Shown: positions 53,658 through 64,000 of the stretch, piece by piece
How positions within the stretch are numbered: the stretch's first letter is position 1
Layout: each line of letters starts with the position of its first letter
Origin: Triparma columacea
Taxonomy: Eukaryota > Sar > Bolidophyceae > Parmales > Triparmaceae
Length of the DNA: 64,000 nt
NCBI GenBank assembly: GCA_030267965.1
Contig: BRYA01000112.1
Location: forward strand, 1 to 64,000
Reading direction: 5' to 3'
Notes under the pieces: model-generated
What the model was told of the DNA's origin: nothing
Database searches by the model: none
What the model saw: only the letters and a program-made list of their open reading frames with translations
Position numbers and translations under genes: made by a program

Positions 53658-56600
53658 ATGACCACATCTCAAATCTCTTCTTTCGGTAATGTGTCAATCT
53701 TTGCCTCATTTACCCTCACACTTTGCCTTTTCCTTCTCATTATATCACCCACTACTCAACTATCACCATCAACTCCCTCCTCAACACGTTCTTCAACGTC
53801 AAATCGTTATAGTTCCTCCAATGTATTAACAACTCGTTGCCCTTCTTCCAAATCAACTGCCAGTAGGGAGGCTTATTTTCACGCAAACAGACACACAGTT
53901 AGACACACAGTTAAGGAATTTAGTAGCACTAGTAGCACAAGACTCGCAGCTTCAGTAGAGGACGACCAAATAATCGACTTGCAATACAAAGCGACATCAG
54001 ATGTCCCCCCATCTCCAGGAAGCTCCTCCCCCCCACCCCCTCACTTTTCTGCCCCCGTTCTCGACTACAACAACATAACCTCCTCCTTCTCATCCGTCCT
54101 CACCTCCCTCCAGTCCACCACCGACCAGTCTGTCACCGAGATAGAGTCAGCCGTCCAGGCCCTAATTCACTCCTCTGTTAACCTCACCTCCTCAGACTCC
54201 GTACAGGAGCTCGAGCGCGTTCTCTCCGAGGTCAGGACCTCTCAACAGCGGCAGGTGAGACGGAGCGTTGAAGCGACCAACACGAATCCATCTCGCCGCC
54301 TATGCATCTCGCCGCCAATATGCCAACACAAATCCATCTCACACCTCCACCTCCCCCCCCCCCCTCCACCCCCCACACTCCCCTCCATCCTTCCTGCGGC
54401 TCGCTTCGCTCGCCGCGCAGGTCAAGTCCTTGACCCGCACGCTCTCCGACGTCGAGCGCAACCTCGCCAGACTGACTGGGGACATTGCGTACGCTGACAC
54501 CCCACTTAGCAACATACAGATAATCCCACGTGAGTTCAAGGCCAGCAACCAGATGGAGGGCAAGATAGTCGCCGCCCAGGGCTACACCGACACCGAGAAG
54601 CGCAGGCTAGTCACGAAGAAAATGAGGACACGGTCAATCATGGGGAACTGGAGGGTTACACCACTGTACGCAACAGCAGCGCTGCTGGCAAGGTGGGGGA
54701 ACAAGTGCCTGAACCTACCCCTCATACCCGTACAGGTCTTCACCAGGATCGTCAGGTCCTCGACGTTCGGCCCAGGCGTTTCCTCCCCACGTGGCACAGT
54801 GGCTTGGTCGGCAGGCATGGGAAAAGAGGACGCGGAGAGGACAGCTGAAGCGATGCAGGAGAAGTGGAAGAGGTCGGCGACGACAGGGAGCTTTAGGAGG
54901 AGCGTGGAGATCTGGGGCTACGCCCTTAACTTCGTGAGGAAGGAGAAGAGACTAACGAGCAAGTTTGTAAGAGGGAGAATCACAGAGAAGGAGGTGAGCA
55001 TTGAAGGGACGGAAGCAGTTATGACGGAAAGAATTTCGCACTAACGCATCACTTGCCGTCCTCCTCCGCTCCCCCCCTTCCCCCCACCAACGTCAGTACG
55101 AGGACAGGAGGAGTGCTTTGGGTCAGGAGGTAACCCAAATTCTGCTCAAGCTCGGTCCAACTTTCATCAAAGTCGGTCAGCTCCTGAGCACCCGCATCGA
55201 CATCGTGCCGAAGGCCTACATCGAGGAGCTCAAGCTCCTCCAGGACAACGTTCCCCCGTTCCCAGGGGAGGTTAGCAAGAGGATAATCGAGGAGGAGCTA
55301 GGGGGGGAGCTGTCCGAGCTGTTCGACTCATTCAATATGGAGAGCCTGGCGGCCGCAAGCCTCGGTCAGGTGCACGTGGCGACGAAGGGGGACAAGACGT
55401 TCGCGGTAAAGGTGCAGAGGCAGTACCTTCGGGAGCTCTTCGAGGTCGACCTCAAGAACCTAAGGCAGCTGGCGGTATTCCTAGACGCCGTTGACCCGAA
55501 GGCTGAGGGGAGCCTACTAGACAGGAACTGCGAGAGGGACTGGCTGAGCATATACGAGGAGAGCAAAAGGCTGCTCTACGAGGAGATCGACTACAGGAAG
55601 GAGAGGGACAACTGCGAGCGCTTCGCGGCGAACTTCGACCTGCCCAAGTTCTCCCACATAAGGGTGCCCAAGACTTACCCTGAGTACTCCACCGACAAGG
55701 TCCTCTGCATGGAGTACGTCCCCGGGGTCAAGATCACGGACAAGCCTGCGCTGGTGAAGATGGGGTTGGACCCAGTGGACATCGGGCTTAAGTCATGCGA
55801 GGCTTACCTCGAGCAGCTTTGCAGGCACGGGTTCTTCCACTGCGACCCCCACCCCGGGAACATCGCTGTCGAGAGGGATGACGAGGGCCAGGCTAGACTG
55901 ATATACTACGACTTTGGCATGATGGACACGTTCGGGGAGCAGACTAGGAAGGGGTTCGTCGACTTCCTCTTCGCGTTCTACGAGAACGAGCCGAGGGACG
56001 CATGCAACGCGTTGGCGCAGCTGGGGATATTGAGGGAGGACCCGAACATTGACAGGATCGCGGTGGAGAGGGTCGGGAAGGACTTCATGGACAGGTTCCA
56101 GGATACGCTTACCGCGGGGGACGACGCCAAGTTCGAGAACCAGGTAAGGGAGAGGGCGAAGGAGGGGGGGGGGGGCACCCGCTTATCATGTCTAGTGGTG
56201 GCTAACGCTCCCTTGTCGGTCGGCTCTAATCACAGCTGGGGGAGGAGGAGAAGAAGAGACTTGCCAGACAGAAGAGGCAGCAGCTAGGCGAGGAGTTCCT
56301 GACGATGAACTCAGACGTCCCTTTCGTCTTCCCTCCCACGTGGACGTTTGTTTTTAGGGCCTTCATGTCCCTTGACGGGATAGGGAAGACCTTGGACGAG
56401 AAGTACGACATGACCAGGATCGCTAAGCCCTACCTGAAAGAGCTCATAGACCTGAAGGACGGGAGCGCGCTGAGGACCGTCACGCTGAAGATCGCTAAGA
56501 GGTTTGGCCTCCGGCCGGTCGACCTGAACATGGCTGTCACGCAACCAAGGAGGACGGCATTCATAGAAGACGTGACCAGGAGGCTGGAGCAGGGAGACTT

Positions 56601-56901
56601 CAAGCTCAGGGTGCGGGCCCTCGAGACCGAGAGGGCCCTGGAGAGGAGCGCTATGGTCCAGTCCAACATCTTCAACGCCGTCTGCTGCGGCGTGCTCCTC
56701 AACGGCGCCCTTACCCTGGCGGCGACGGCGGCGGGAGGGGGGGGGGGGGCGGTGGGGACGAGGCTGGGGACGGCGGGGGCGAAATTACTTGCGAAGGCCA
56801 TGGTGGTGGCGGCGACGGTGTTTGGGGTACAAGTACCGTATGGAATAAATAAGGTTCGGAACTTGGACAAGTACTTTGAGAAGTATGGACGGAAGAAGTA
56901 A
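53658..56901 (+). CDS. ABC1/UbiB-family atypical kinase (ABC1K), probably plastid
   Basis: Four exons, all phase 0: 53658-54254, 54421-54993, 55097-56143 and 56236-56901; 960 aa. The N-terminus has a hydrophobic signal segment (residues about 15-33) followed by a Ser/Thr-rich stretch, suggesting plastid import. Family motifs: the KVGQ (KxGQ) motif near residue 415, the Ala-rich loop AAASLGQVH near 475 in place of a Gly-rich loop, Lys495 in [16 protein letters not shown] near 640 and DFG in [10 protein letters not shown] near 665. ABC1 kinases regulate prenylquinone metabolism. The last exon has an Ala/Gly-rich hydrophobic stretch. Intron 1 ends with a CTCGCTTCGCTCGCCGCGCAG-type tract. Confidence 0.93.
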
Positions 56902-57356
56902 CGCAGGGGCGGACGAAAATTATAATTGCGATGCAGAAAAAGTAGAGCGAAGCAATTTTTTGGCCAAAACAGTATGGCTTTTTATCTTGATGATCTGGTC
57001 TTTCACTTTTTGTTTTTTTTTGTTGTCATCAGGACCTTATTAAATGACACGTTCCGCAAAGCCATTGCCGCTCAGGATCTTAGAGTGTTCTTCGGAGAGG
57101 GCTGCCACAATGTTGTGGAAGCCGCTTCTTCGAAACTCACCCTCAAATCCGTGGAGAGCGTTTTACTTTGCTTCGTGTACCGTAATCTCATTTTTATGAA
57201 TGTCAAGGGTGCGAACTGTGTTAAAGTCGGATGTTGATCCCTAGCTCGCCGCGTTACGAACGAATGAACGCAACACAACGCCAACGCACCGCAGAACAAT
57301 TTTTTTTCTGGTTTTTCCAAGTGGATGCACTCTCCACTTCTCACTCATTGAATCAC

Positions 57357-57393
<37 letters not shown>

Positions 57394-57439
57394 GCACGCT
57401 TCCCTCCAACCTAACAAATACTCCTAATTACTTCGACCC
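56902..57439. other. Intergenic region between convergent ABC1K and cyclin genes
   Basis: About 540 bp holding both 3' ends. A (CT)n run lies at about 57359-57388. Open frames on both strands (90-103 codons) lack domains, and I do not call them. Confidence 0.6.
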
Positions 57440-58445
57440 TTACGCGACAGCACCTGACACCCTTCCGTTAAACGGAGGAGCCTGCAAACAGGGGATGTTC
57501 GGGTTGAAGGGGTTGGATTGGTGGGGAGGAGCAAAGTTCGTGTTCGGCGGCTTGTAGAACTGCTGCTGCTGCTGGTACTGCTGCTGGTACACCTGCGGTT
57601 GCGGTGGCTGCTGGTTCTGGTAGGCTCCAGGGCCGCCGCTGTTCCAGACGCCTTGCACGTTCATCATGGTGCCGGGTGGTTGCTGGGGAACCATGGGAGG
57701 CGATGGTGGCACGATAGACACCCCATTTGGGGAGGGTGGCTGTTGCTGTGAACCATCTGCCGCTACTGCGTGCGTCACGAGCTCAGAGTGGTACTTGTTG
57801 TAGAGTTCTGTGATTTAAGCAAGGAGGTAAGGTTAGCCATTTCGTCGCTGTTAAATTGTATTTCAATCTTCTTACCAGGCGTCACGTGGAGGCTGAAATT
57901 GATGCGGAAGAGGAACTCTACTTCAAGGCTGTTCATCTCCGTCGGAGGAACGCCGCCGACCTTGGCGTAGTAGGCGTTGTTAAAGTACTGGTCGTCGAAA
58001 AACTTGGCAGCCAACATGATGGAGGTAATCACGACACGGTGAACGTTGAGGTCAGTGAGGAGGAAGTTGTTACGCTGAAGGTTGGGGAATAGGAGATGGG
58101 GGGAGGGGGTGAGTGAGCCGCAAAGGTCACATGTCGACAAAAGAAGTTGTTCGGACTTGTTCAAGCAGTAAATAAATCTCTTTCCCCCAATCTCACCTGA
58201 ATTAGCCTGTCGATGTAGATGAGAGCGAGGATGAAGCACTCGGTCGAACAGCTGGCATATTTGTGTATGCGCTGCAGGTAGCTGAGGACACTTATGGACG
58301 GGGGCTTGAGGGCATGGAAGCGGGTAATGACCCCAGGATCCATCTCAGCGATCTTGCCGTTTGCCGAAACGAGTCTCTCAAGAACAGCCGCCAACACTTT
58401 GATGACAGCCGCTCCCTCCGCGAGTTCCGTGGGAGTGGACTCCAT
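57440..58445 (-). CDS. PHO80/P-U-type cyclin
   Basis: Three exons, 58445-58197, 58074-57876 and 57807-57440, phases 0 and 1, 271 aa. The cyclin box (residues about 20-160) shows [72 protein letters not shown] and [20 protein letters not shown]. These are diagnostic of Pho80-like cyclins, which activate Pho85/CDK5-like kinases and in yeast link to phosphate signalling. The C-terminal 100 residues are Gln/Pro-rich and disordered. An SPX-domain gene lies 5 kb away; a functional link is only a guess. Confidence 0.93.
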
Positions 58446-59717
58446 GAAGAAAGAGGGGAGGGGTGGGAGGGGGGGGGGGAGGAAAGGGAGGGGTTTTTGG
58501 AGGTGGAAGGGGGTTTAAAGTCTATTTTGGGCGAAAAGAGCGACGACGAGTTAGAGACAAACGGTCTGACATCACGGGGCCCTCCGCCCTTCCACCCACA
58601 TCCCAATGTTCTGACTCTCTGGCTGCCAGCTGACTCGACTTCATCCCCCCAAAATCTCACCTTTAAGGGACTGTGGATGGATATCAGAGGCTTTTTTGGT
58701 GAAAGCTTAGATAGGTCGATATCAGGGGTCTCTCAAATGAGTAAAGGAGTGCTGTTGTGCTCTCAACTTTTTTCACAATTCTCGAGGCCGTGAATTCTGG
58801 GGTCTTTTGCTGGTCGGTTTGGGGGGGTCTGCGTCGATGCTTTGGCTAAATATAGGTGTTATGCTCTAAGCTAGGGTCTGGGCGCGAGAACAGGTACGAA
58901 AATAGATCTAGTACGCTGTAATCGCTTATTTATTGGGTCATGGTTGTTCGTGATAGTTATTCTGGATTATCTGGGTCAGTACCTCGTCAACGTGTTCCGA
59001 AACGTGAGAGAGCTGCTCAAGTTGTTTAAAGACTGAGTCTGGGGGGGTTTAATAAAGCTTTACCGCAAGGGATTTCGTAAAAAATGTGCAGATGCTCCAC
59101 GGGTGGCTGGTGGCCTCTCACCTTTCCTGGTCCTTTGAAAGGTGACAGGTGACACTTGGAGCTTGTGAGCTTGGCATTGAAATTTGGGTTAAGGATTTTG
59201 ACAATCCAGGGCGTTGCTCTTCACCAAAATTCGTCGGGCTCTCCCTCCTCTAACATCTCCTCCCACGTCACCCATCCCCATCCCACACCTTTACGCATAA
59301 GATATATTTCAGGTTTGAACAATCTTAACCCCAACGCTTTGACGTCGAGTAAATGGAAGCAGCGCTATGAAACTTATACCACAAACGTAGCCATTCCCGC
59401 TCCCGCTGCGCGCTTAGCTTGCAGCTCGCCATCTCAAAACCCAAATCATTGGTGAAACCAAAAACAAGAAATTCAAGTGGAAGTCGTCACTTCTCGGTGC
59501 ACTTTGAGAAAATAGCTGAAGGCCCTCAAAGCCCCAATCACTCCCTCCCGGCCTAGACACACTCGGAAAACTTCGAACCCCCCCTCCCCCCCTCCCAGGT
59601 TCCCCCCCCTGCCTTGGTAAAGAATTAGATTTGCAGAAGTAGACTGCCAAACCTGCCAAGCCGTTAAACCACCCTGCCAAGCCATAGGTGACCCTATCTC
59701 TACCACCTAGAAAATCC
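58446..59717. other. Intergenic region, no gene seen
   Basis: About 1.27 kb between divergent cyclin and small-protein genes. It has G-rich and C-rich homopolymers near 58470-58490 and 59580-59610. Open frames of up to 176 codons are in strongly biased sequence and have no recognisable domains. Confidence 0.55.
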
Positions 59718-60168
59718 ATGGGTGCATGTTCGACGAAACCCTCTCGCGTAACGGAGGAGAATCTGACCGAGCCCGGCACTCCTCCTCCGGAGGAGGAAGA
59801 CAAAATTAGCGGGGGGGGGAGCAGGGATAGTTACTCCAGTAACATCAGCGCGGGAAGCAGGACATTCGATGCGCAGGGGAAGCTACAATTCAAGGTGTCA
59901 GCGAAACAGAAGGAGGCGATGGGGAAGATTGGTGAGTAAGGGGGAGTGTTAGAGTCCTTCTTCTTGATTCTCCTTGCCCCTTCTTTCTCCTCGCTGCTGC
60001 AGCTTTTCGTGGAAGCTTCGCCCTCCTCTCCTCTTCTCTTACTTCCCCCCCTCCCCCCTCCACCCTCTCCCCAACTCAGATGCCCTTACATTGCAGAATA
60101 TGGCAGACTTTGCTAAGGACATGGACAACATGTCCGAAGCGTCGGCGAATTCCAGCAGCAAGCAGTAG
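59718..60168 (+). CDS. Small, probably N-myristoylated/palmitoylated protein
   Basis: Two exons, 59718-59931 and 60080-60168 (GTGAGT donor, phase 1), 100 aa. The start MGACSTKPSR fits a dual acylation signal (Gly2, Cys4), which would tether it to membranes. The middle is Ser/Glu/Pro-rich. The C-terminus has a helix LTLQNMADFAKDMDNMSEAS. Unknown function. I start at 59718 because of this motif; an upstream in-frame ATG (59688) would bury it. Confidence 0.7.
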
Positions 60169-60332
60169 ACAATGGGGGGTCCGCAGCTCTTACCGACCAC
60201 AGGCAGGACTTGCGAAGCAATTTTGGAACATAAATCGGATGTAATGCGGAAAGGAAAAGACCCTTCAATTCCAATAAACTCCACTCGAACATAAAAAAGC
60301 GAAGATCATTTTTGTTTTCACAGCTTCAAAAT

Positions 60333-60599
60333 CTAGTTGGACTTCTTCGCCTGAGTGCCCTCCTTGAAACCATTCTTGAACCTCCTAGTCATGGTCTTCA
60401 TGTAGCGCATACGTCCAGTACCGGTGGTCCTCCTTCCCTTCGCCTTCTGTCCCCAGTTGTACTGGCGGGTCTTGGCAGCAGGGTATCCGCAGCTGGAGCA
60501 GGTCTTCTTCTGGATGTGGTACGAGGACTTTCCGCAGCGACGGCAAATTGTGTGCGACTTGTTGTGCCTCTTTCCGAACGAAGTAGTTCCCTTAGTCAT
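60333..60599 (-). CDS. RPL37: 60S ribosomal protein eL37
   Basis: Intronless, 88 aa, full family length. [20 protein letters not shown] is the conserved basic start. A C-x2-C-x11-C-x2-C zinc motif uses Cys19, Cys22, Cys34 and Cys37, followed by [20 protein letters not shown] and [18 protein letters not shown]. Cytosolic large-subunit component. Confidence 0.97.
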   Translation of the reverse strand: MTKGTTSFGKRHNKSHTICRRCGKSSYHIQKKTCSSCGYPAAKTRQYNWGQKAKGRRTTGTGRMRYMKTMTRRFKNGFKEGTQAKKSN

Positions 60600-60805
60600 T
60601 GTATAGGATTATTCTGCGAAGGGGTCGAGCAAAGATAACGGGGTGTTAGAAGGGTGGCAAGAAGAGAGAGAGAGAGTAGTGTGTTACAGACACGGCAGTT
60701 TAATAATGGGGAAAATTGAGTTTGGGGATCGCTTGGGGATGGGCGGATGAGCACTATTTCACCCAATTTGTCATTTGATACCATATTACTCAGTAGAGAA
60801 GGGCA

Positions 60806-61180
60806 TTAGGCGTATATTATTTCGCACGTAGCGTCGAAAGGGGAATTCGAAGCCGGACAAGCCTGTATTTGGCAAAAACCTGAGGCTCGATATCGGGTCA
60901 CAAGGTGGGCTTGTTCGGGCTGGGTGGCACATATATCGCATTTCGTTCGTTCGAGAGGTCTTAAAAAGACACAGGTGGCACATCGCTGAAAGGGGACGGG
61001 GTGTTTCGCACGTTTGGAAGAGTTTGGAGGTTGAGGACTCACTGTCGATTTTGGCTTTTTCTTGATGAGGAAATTGGGTGATGAGACATGTTGGAGAGCT
61101 CTCAAAATTTGATGATTTTTTTTTTCCACGATGCGGTTGGCGCACACGACCGGAATCAACGGAAATGAAGTTTTGATCAC
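60806..61180 (-). CDS. Possible small zinc-finger protein (weak)
   Basis: A 124-aa frame with CATCVFLRPLERTKCDICAT. Its C-x2-C-x10-C-x2-C spacing and aromatic/Leu positions are like a RanBP2-type zinc finger, although the usual Asn is Arg. Two more Cys follow (CQIQACP). An overlapping frame of 165 codons on the same strand covers the same DNA. It sits between eL37 and the vWA-kinase gene with little room for a promoter. Confidence 0.3.
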   Translation of the reverse strand: MIKTSFPLIPVVCANRIVEKKNHQILRALQHVSSPNFLIKKKPKSTVSPQPPNSSKRAKHPVPFQRCATCVFLRPLERTKCDICATQPEQAHLVTRYRASGFCQIQACPASNSPFDATCEIIYA

Positions 61181-61263
61181 TCAAAAAGTGGACGCTTATT
61201 GCACAACAATTCAACCCCCCCCTCTTCATGTTTCGATTTGAAACCTCCACTTTCCTTCCACCC

Positions 61264-63873
61264 TCATGCTCCCCCCTCCCCACAAAGCACCTTTAACCTC
61301 TCTCCAGCACCCTCCTCCCCCCCCCCCTCCGCAAATCGCTCCCCCTCCCTAACCCTCCTAATATCCTTGTCCCTCCTGATGCCGTCAAAGTAGCTCATCT
61401 CCATGACCTCAACCGCTGTCTTCCTCCCCCCGTCCCAAACTCTCAAGCAACTCTTCAGAACCTCTTCCACCCCCCCCCCGCAAGCTACCCCTATCCTCCC
61501 TCCTCCGCCCTCGTCAGCGTCCCTAAAGAACTCACCCACCTTCCCCTCATTAACGTACTCGCTAACGTCCTCTATGCGCTTACCTACAACCCCAAGCACC
61601 ATGTTCATCTGCTCCACGTAGTTACTACCGGGAAATAGAGGCCGCCGCGAAACGAGCTCACCCAAGATGCACCCGATGCTCCAAACATCCACCGCAGCCG
61701 TATAGCTCGTTATCCCTAAGAGCAGTTCGGGGGCTCTGTAATACCTCGTCACAACGTATTCAGTGTTGTTCTTTCCCCCCTCTGCCCGCCCCTCCCCCTC
61801 CACAACACCTTCCACTCCCCTCGCCATCCCAAAATCGGCAACCTTAACGTTACACTTCCCATCCACCAAGATATTCCCTGGCTTCAGGTCCCTGTGCATC
61901 ACCCCTCCCTCATGAAGTTTCGCAACCCCCCTGACCAACCCGTAAGCAATCTTGAGCACGTGGCCCTCCCCTAGTTTCGCGCTGCTACCGATGACTCTCC
62001 CAAGGTCCGTCCCCACCAGCTCCATCACGAGCCAGACGTCATCTCCTTGCCTTCCCCACCCCCAGACCTCCACGAGCCCCCTTTCTCCCTTGAAGTGCCT
62101 CAAAATGCGAATCTCCCTTTCGGTTTGCAGGCTCAAGTAACTGCTGGTGAATGGATTCTGGATCCTTTTCAGAGCGCGGATCCTGCCTACGCTGTCGGTA
62201 GCGCTATATATCGTACCAAACGCCCCTGCTCCGATTGATGAATTCACTTTATATGACTCCTCTCCGATACGCATGTTGAAGAATTTGCCGTCCTCAATCC
62301 GCTGTCCATCTCCCTGTCCATCCTCTGACAGTGTTTCACTTTGTTTGTGGTCGCCTTGCTCGCCGACGCCTTGCTCGCCGACGCCTTGCTCGCCGTCACA
62401 ATTTCGTTCACCGCTCAACCCACTCTTCCTCCTCTCGACCTCCATTCTATTCCCTTCCCTAACAACGACCCTTATTCTCTCCTCTTCCAATCTCTTCGCA
62501 ACACTCTTCAAACCCTTACCCAATATTCTATCCTCTGTGCCCCTTTCTCCTGTACCTTTGGCCCTCTTCAATAACTCGAGAACCTCTACAAATGCATGCT
62601 TGAGCATCCCCAACGACGACGGCGACGACGAAAAAGCCATCCCCAGCTTCTTGTGGTTGAGGACGCAATCGACCGCCTTAACTCTTACCTCTACGTTTTC
62701 ATCGGGACTTTCCGCTACCTCGAACTCAACCTTCCCCTCTTCTCCCGTCTGCCGGTTCCTCCATTTCCCCTTAACTTCGTCCCCTACCCCAACCAGTGCG
62801 TACTCCTCTCCACCGACCCTAACAACCCTTGTAACATCTTCCCCAATCTCCACTTCTATAACCCCGTACTTTACCCAAACTGCAATTTCCGCCATGGCCC
62901 TCGGCAAAGTCCTCAGGTCCTCCTTCTCGCACCACCACTTCCCGCTCCTACAAACCTTCGCCTCCAACTCTGCTAGGCCCTCGAGAATTCCGGCAGGCTG
63001 TCGGGAGCCGATGCCCACCGTCAGGAACGTTAAGGAAGTCGGCAGTGAGGCCAGGGCAGACGCCGCGTTCTTAACAAGGTTCAGCACTCCGTAAGTGTCA
63101 GTTACGCCAATGTTGGGGTGTCCGTCTGTTATCAGGACAACGTAGTTTGATTTCATGACGGTTGTGTCAGGTGACGTTGAGTCGGTAGACAGAAGATGGA
63201 GAGAGCTTAGGAGAGCCTGAGGGGACGGAGAAATGCGGAGGGAGGGGGAAAGGGGTGAGGGGGTGAGGGGGGGGGAAGGTTCAGCATGTCATATCAAGGA
63301 CAGGAGACGACGAGTTCCTCATTCACTTCTCGTATCCCTTCACTCAGCGTATCCCTCCGCTCATGAGCAGCCTCGCCTCACCTCCCCCAAATCACTCTTC
63401 CCTTTAACCTTCAAATTCTTCGCAATCATTTCAATTGCCTTCCTCCCCCCATCAGATATTCTCTCCCTCTTCAATATAACGTGGGTCGTTTCGTTGTAGA
63501 GCAGGACAGAGAGTTCTGTGTTTAGTGGAAGTGTCGAGAGGAAAGTTGATAGAGAGGGCAAGAAAAGGGGACTGGAGAGAGACGTCGACATAGACCCCGA
63601 CGTATCAAGCAGAAGTACAACGTGAGGAAGGGACGGAGGAGCGATGGCGGACCCCACACCTACAGGAGAAGGATGAGGGGTTGCGAGGAGGGGCGCAAGA
63701 GAGCATGCAAATGTCAACAAAACCCGTCCATTCGAGTTTGCGGCCGTAGATGTCGCATGGAATCTTATATTTATGGGCTGTTGAGATGGAGGAAGTTGGG
63801 GGGGTTGGGGTGGGAGGGGAGATGAAGGCGGCTGAAGAGAGGGAGGGGGGGGTGGGTCTGTGTGTGTGGCCAT
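61264..63873 (-). CDS. vWA domain fused to a TEY-type MAP-kinase-like domain
   Basis: Two exons, 63873-63382 and 63216-61264 (GTGAGG donor, phase 0), 814 aa. Residues about 80-270 are a von Willebrand A domain: VVLLLDTSGSMS (MIDAS Asp90-x-Ser-x-Ser), NTELSVLLYN, then YVVLITDGHPNIG after the splice junction. A beta-rich region and a charged linker with GEQGVGEQG repeats follow. Residues about 475-790 are a CMGC-type kinase: GAGAFGTIY, ALKRI, MHRDLKPGNILV, DFGMAR, then TEYVVTRYYRAPELLL, with a MAPK-like TxY activation motif. All catalytic residues appear present. The vWA part may recruit or sense a ligand. I know of vWA joined to alpha-kinases, but not this pairing. Confidence 0.9.
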
Positions 63874-64000
63874 TGTGGACTTTGCTTTCGGCACTGGATT
63901 TGTCCTGGGTACTGAGAACTGCAGCGACAACCCAGCGCGTGGGGTCTTCTATTTCGTACTTTGTCGTAAACAATTTCTCTTCTGGAAAACTGATATATAT
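63874..64000. other. Upstream region of the vWA-kinase gene
   Basis: 127 bases, probably its promoter. The sequence ends in TGATATATAT. No further gene is visible before the window edge. Confidence 0.5.

Noticed and set aside
56926..57344. Open frames on both strands between the ABC1K and cyclin genes
   Set aside because: There is no domain, both strands are equally open, and the region must hold the 3' ends of two convergent genes.

Overview
This is a nuclear, protein-coding eukaryotic chromosome end. It opens with about ten CCCTAA telomere units (1-64), so the left edge is a chromosome terminus. Genes carry short spliceosomal introns, mostly with GTGAG or GTAAG donors and C/T-rich acceptors, and lie on both strands. 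A CGFS glutaredoxin starts with a bipartite presequence of signal peptide, Ala-Phe cleavage site and Ser/Arg-rich transit peptide. This is typical of algae with a red-derived secondary plastid, so I infer a photosynthetic stramenopile (ochrophyte; diatom- or Parmales/Bolidophyceae-like). The species is not determined.

Subtelomere (1 to about 36 kb): simple-sequence DNA, a very large multi-START membrane protein, a tandem array with a unit of about 155 bp, a triose-phosphate-transporter-family protein, a bifunctional pseudouridine-degrading enzyme (glycosidase fused to PfkB kinase), the plastid glutaredoxin and an atypical dual-specificity phosphatase. Then come two expanded families. Five intracellular-looking BspA/LRR_5 genes (8 to about 31 repeats of 23 residues) form two oppositely oriented clusters. 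Between them sit two secreted or surface genes of the DUF285/BspA 25-residue-repeat type (20982-24282 and 25376-28087). In these, nearly every repeat is its own 75-nt, phase-2/phase-2 exon, separated by almost identical introns of about 162 nt. I verified these exon boundaries base by base; this is the most striking structure in the window. A methyltransferase and an F-box-like coiled-coil protein lie beside them.

Interior (36-64 kb): compact conserved genes. These are the Arf-like GTPase ARL1, a ubiquitin-like protein with a membrane anchor, a disordered hypothetical protein spanning an assembly gap of 40 Ns, a cupin, an EGF-like single-pass receptor-like protein, an RRM-like/Asp-box protein, a large acidic protein with a helical C-terminus, an SPX-domain protein, EMC8/9, an ABC1/UbiB-family atypical kinase, a PHO80-type cyclin, a small myristoylated protein, ribosomal protein eL37, and a vWA domain fused to a TEY-type MAP-kinase-like domain.

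Spliced models were checked by exon phase. Three genes in the first 30 kb (multi-START, repeat gene A, methyltransferase) each need exactly one extra A/T in a short homopolymer to restore the frame, which suggests consensus errors rather than decay. I recognised no tRNA, rRNA, CRISPR array or transposon coding region.
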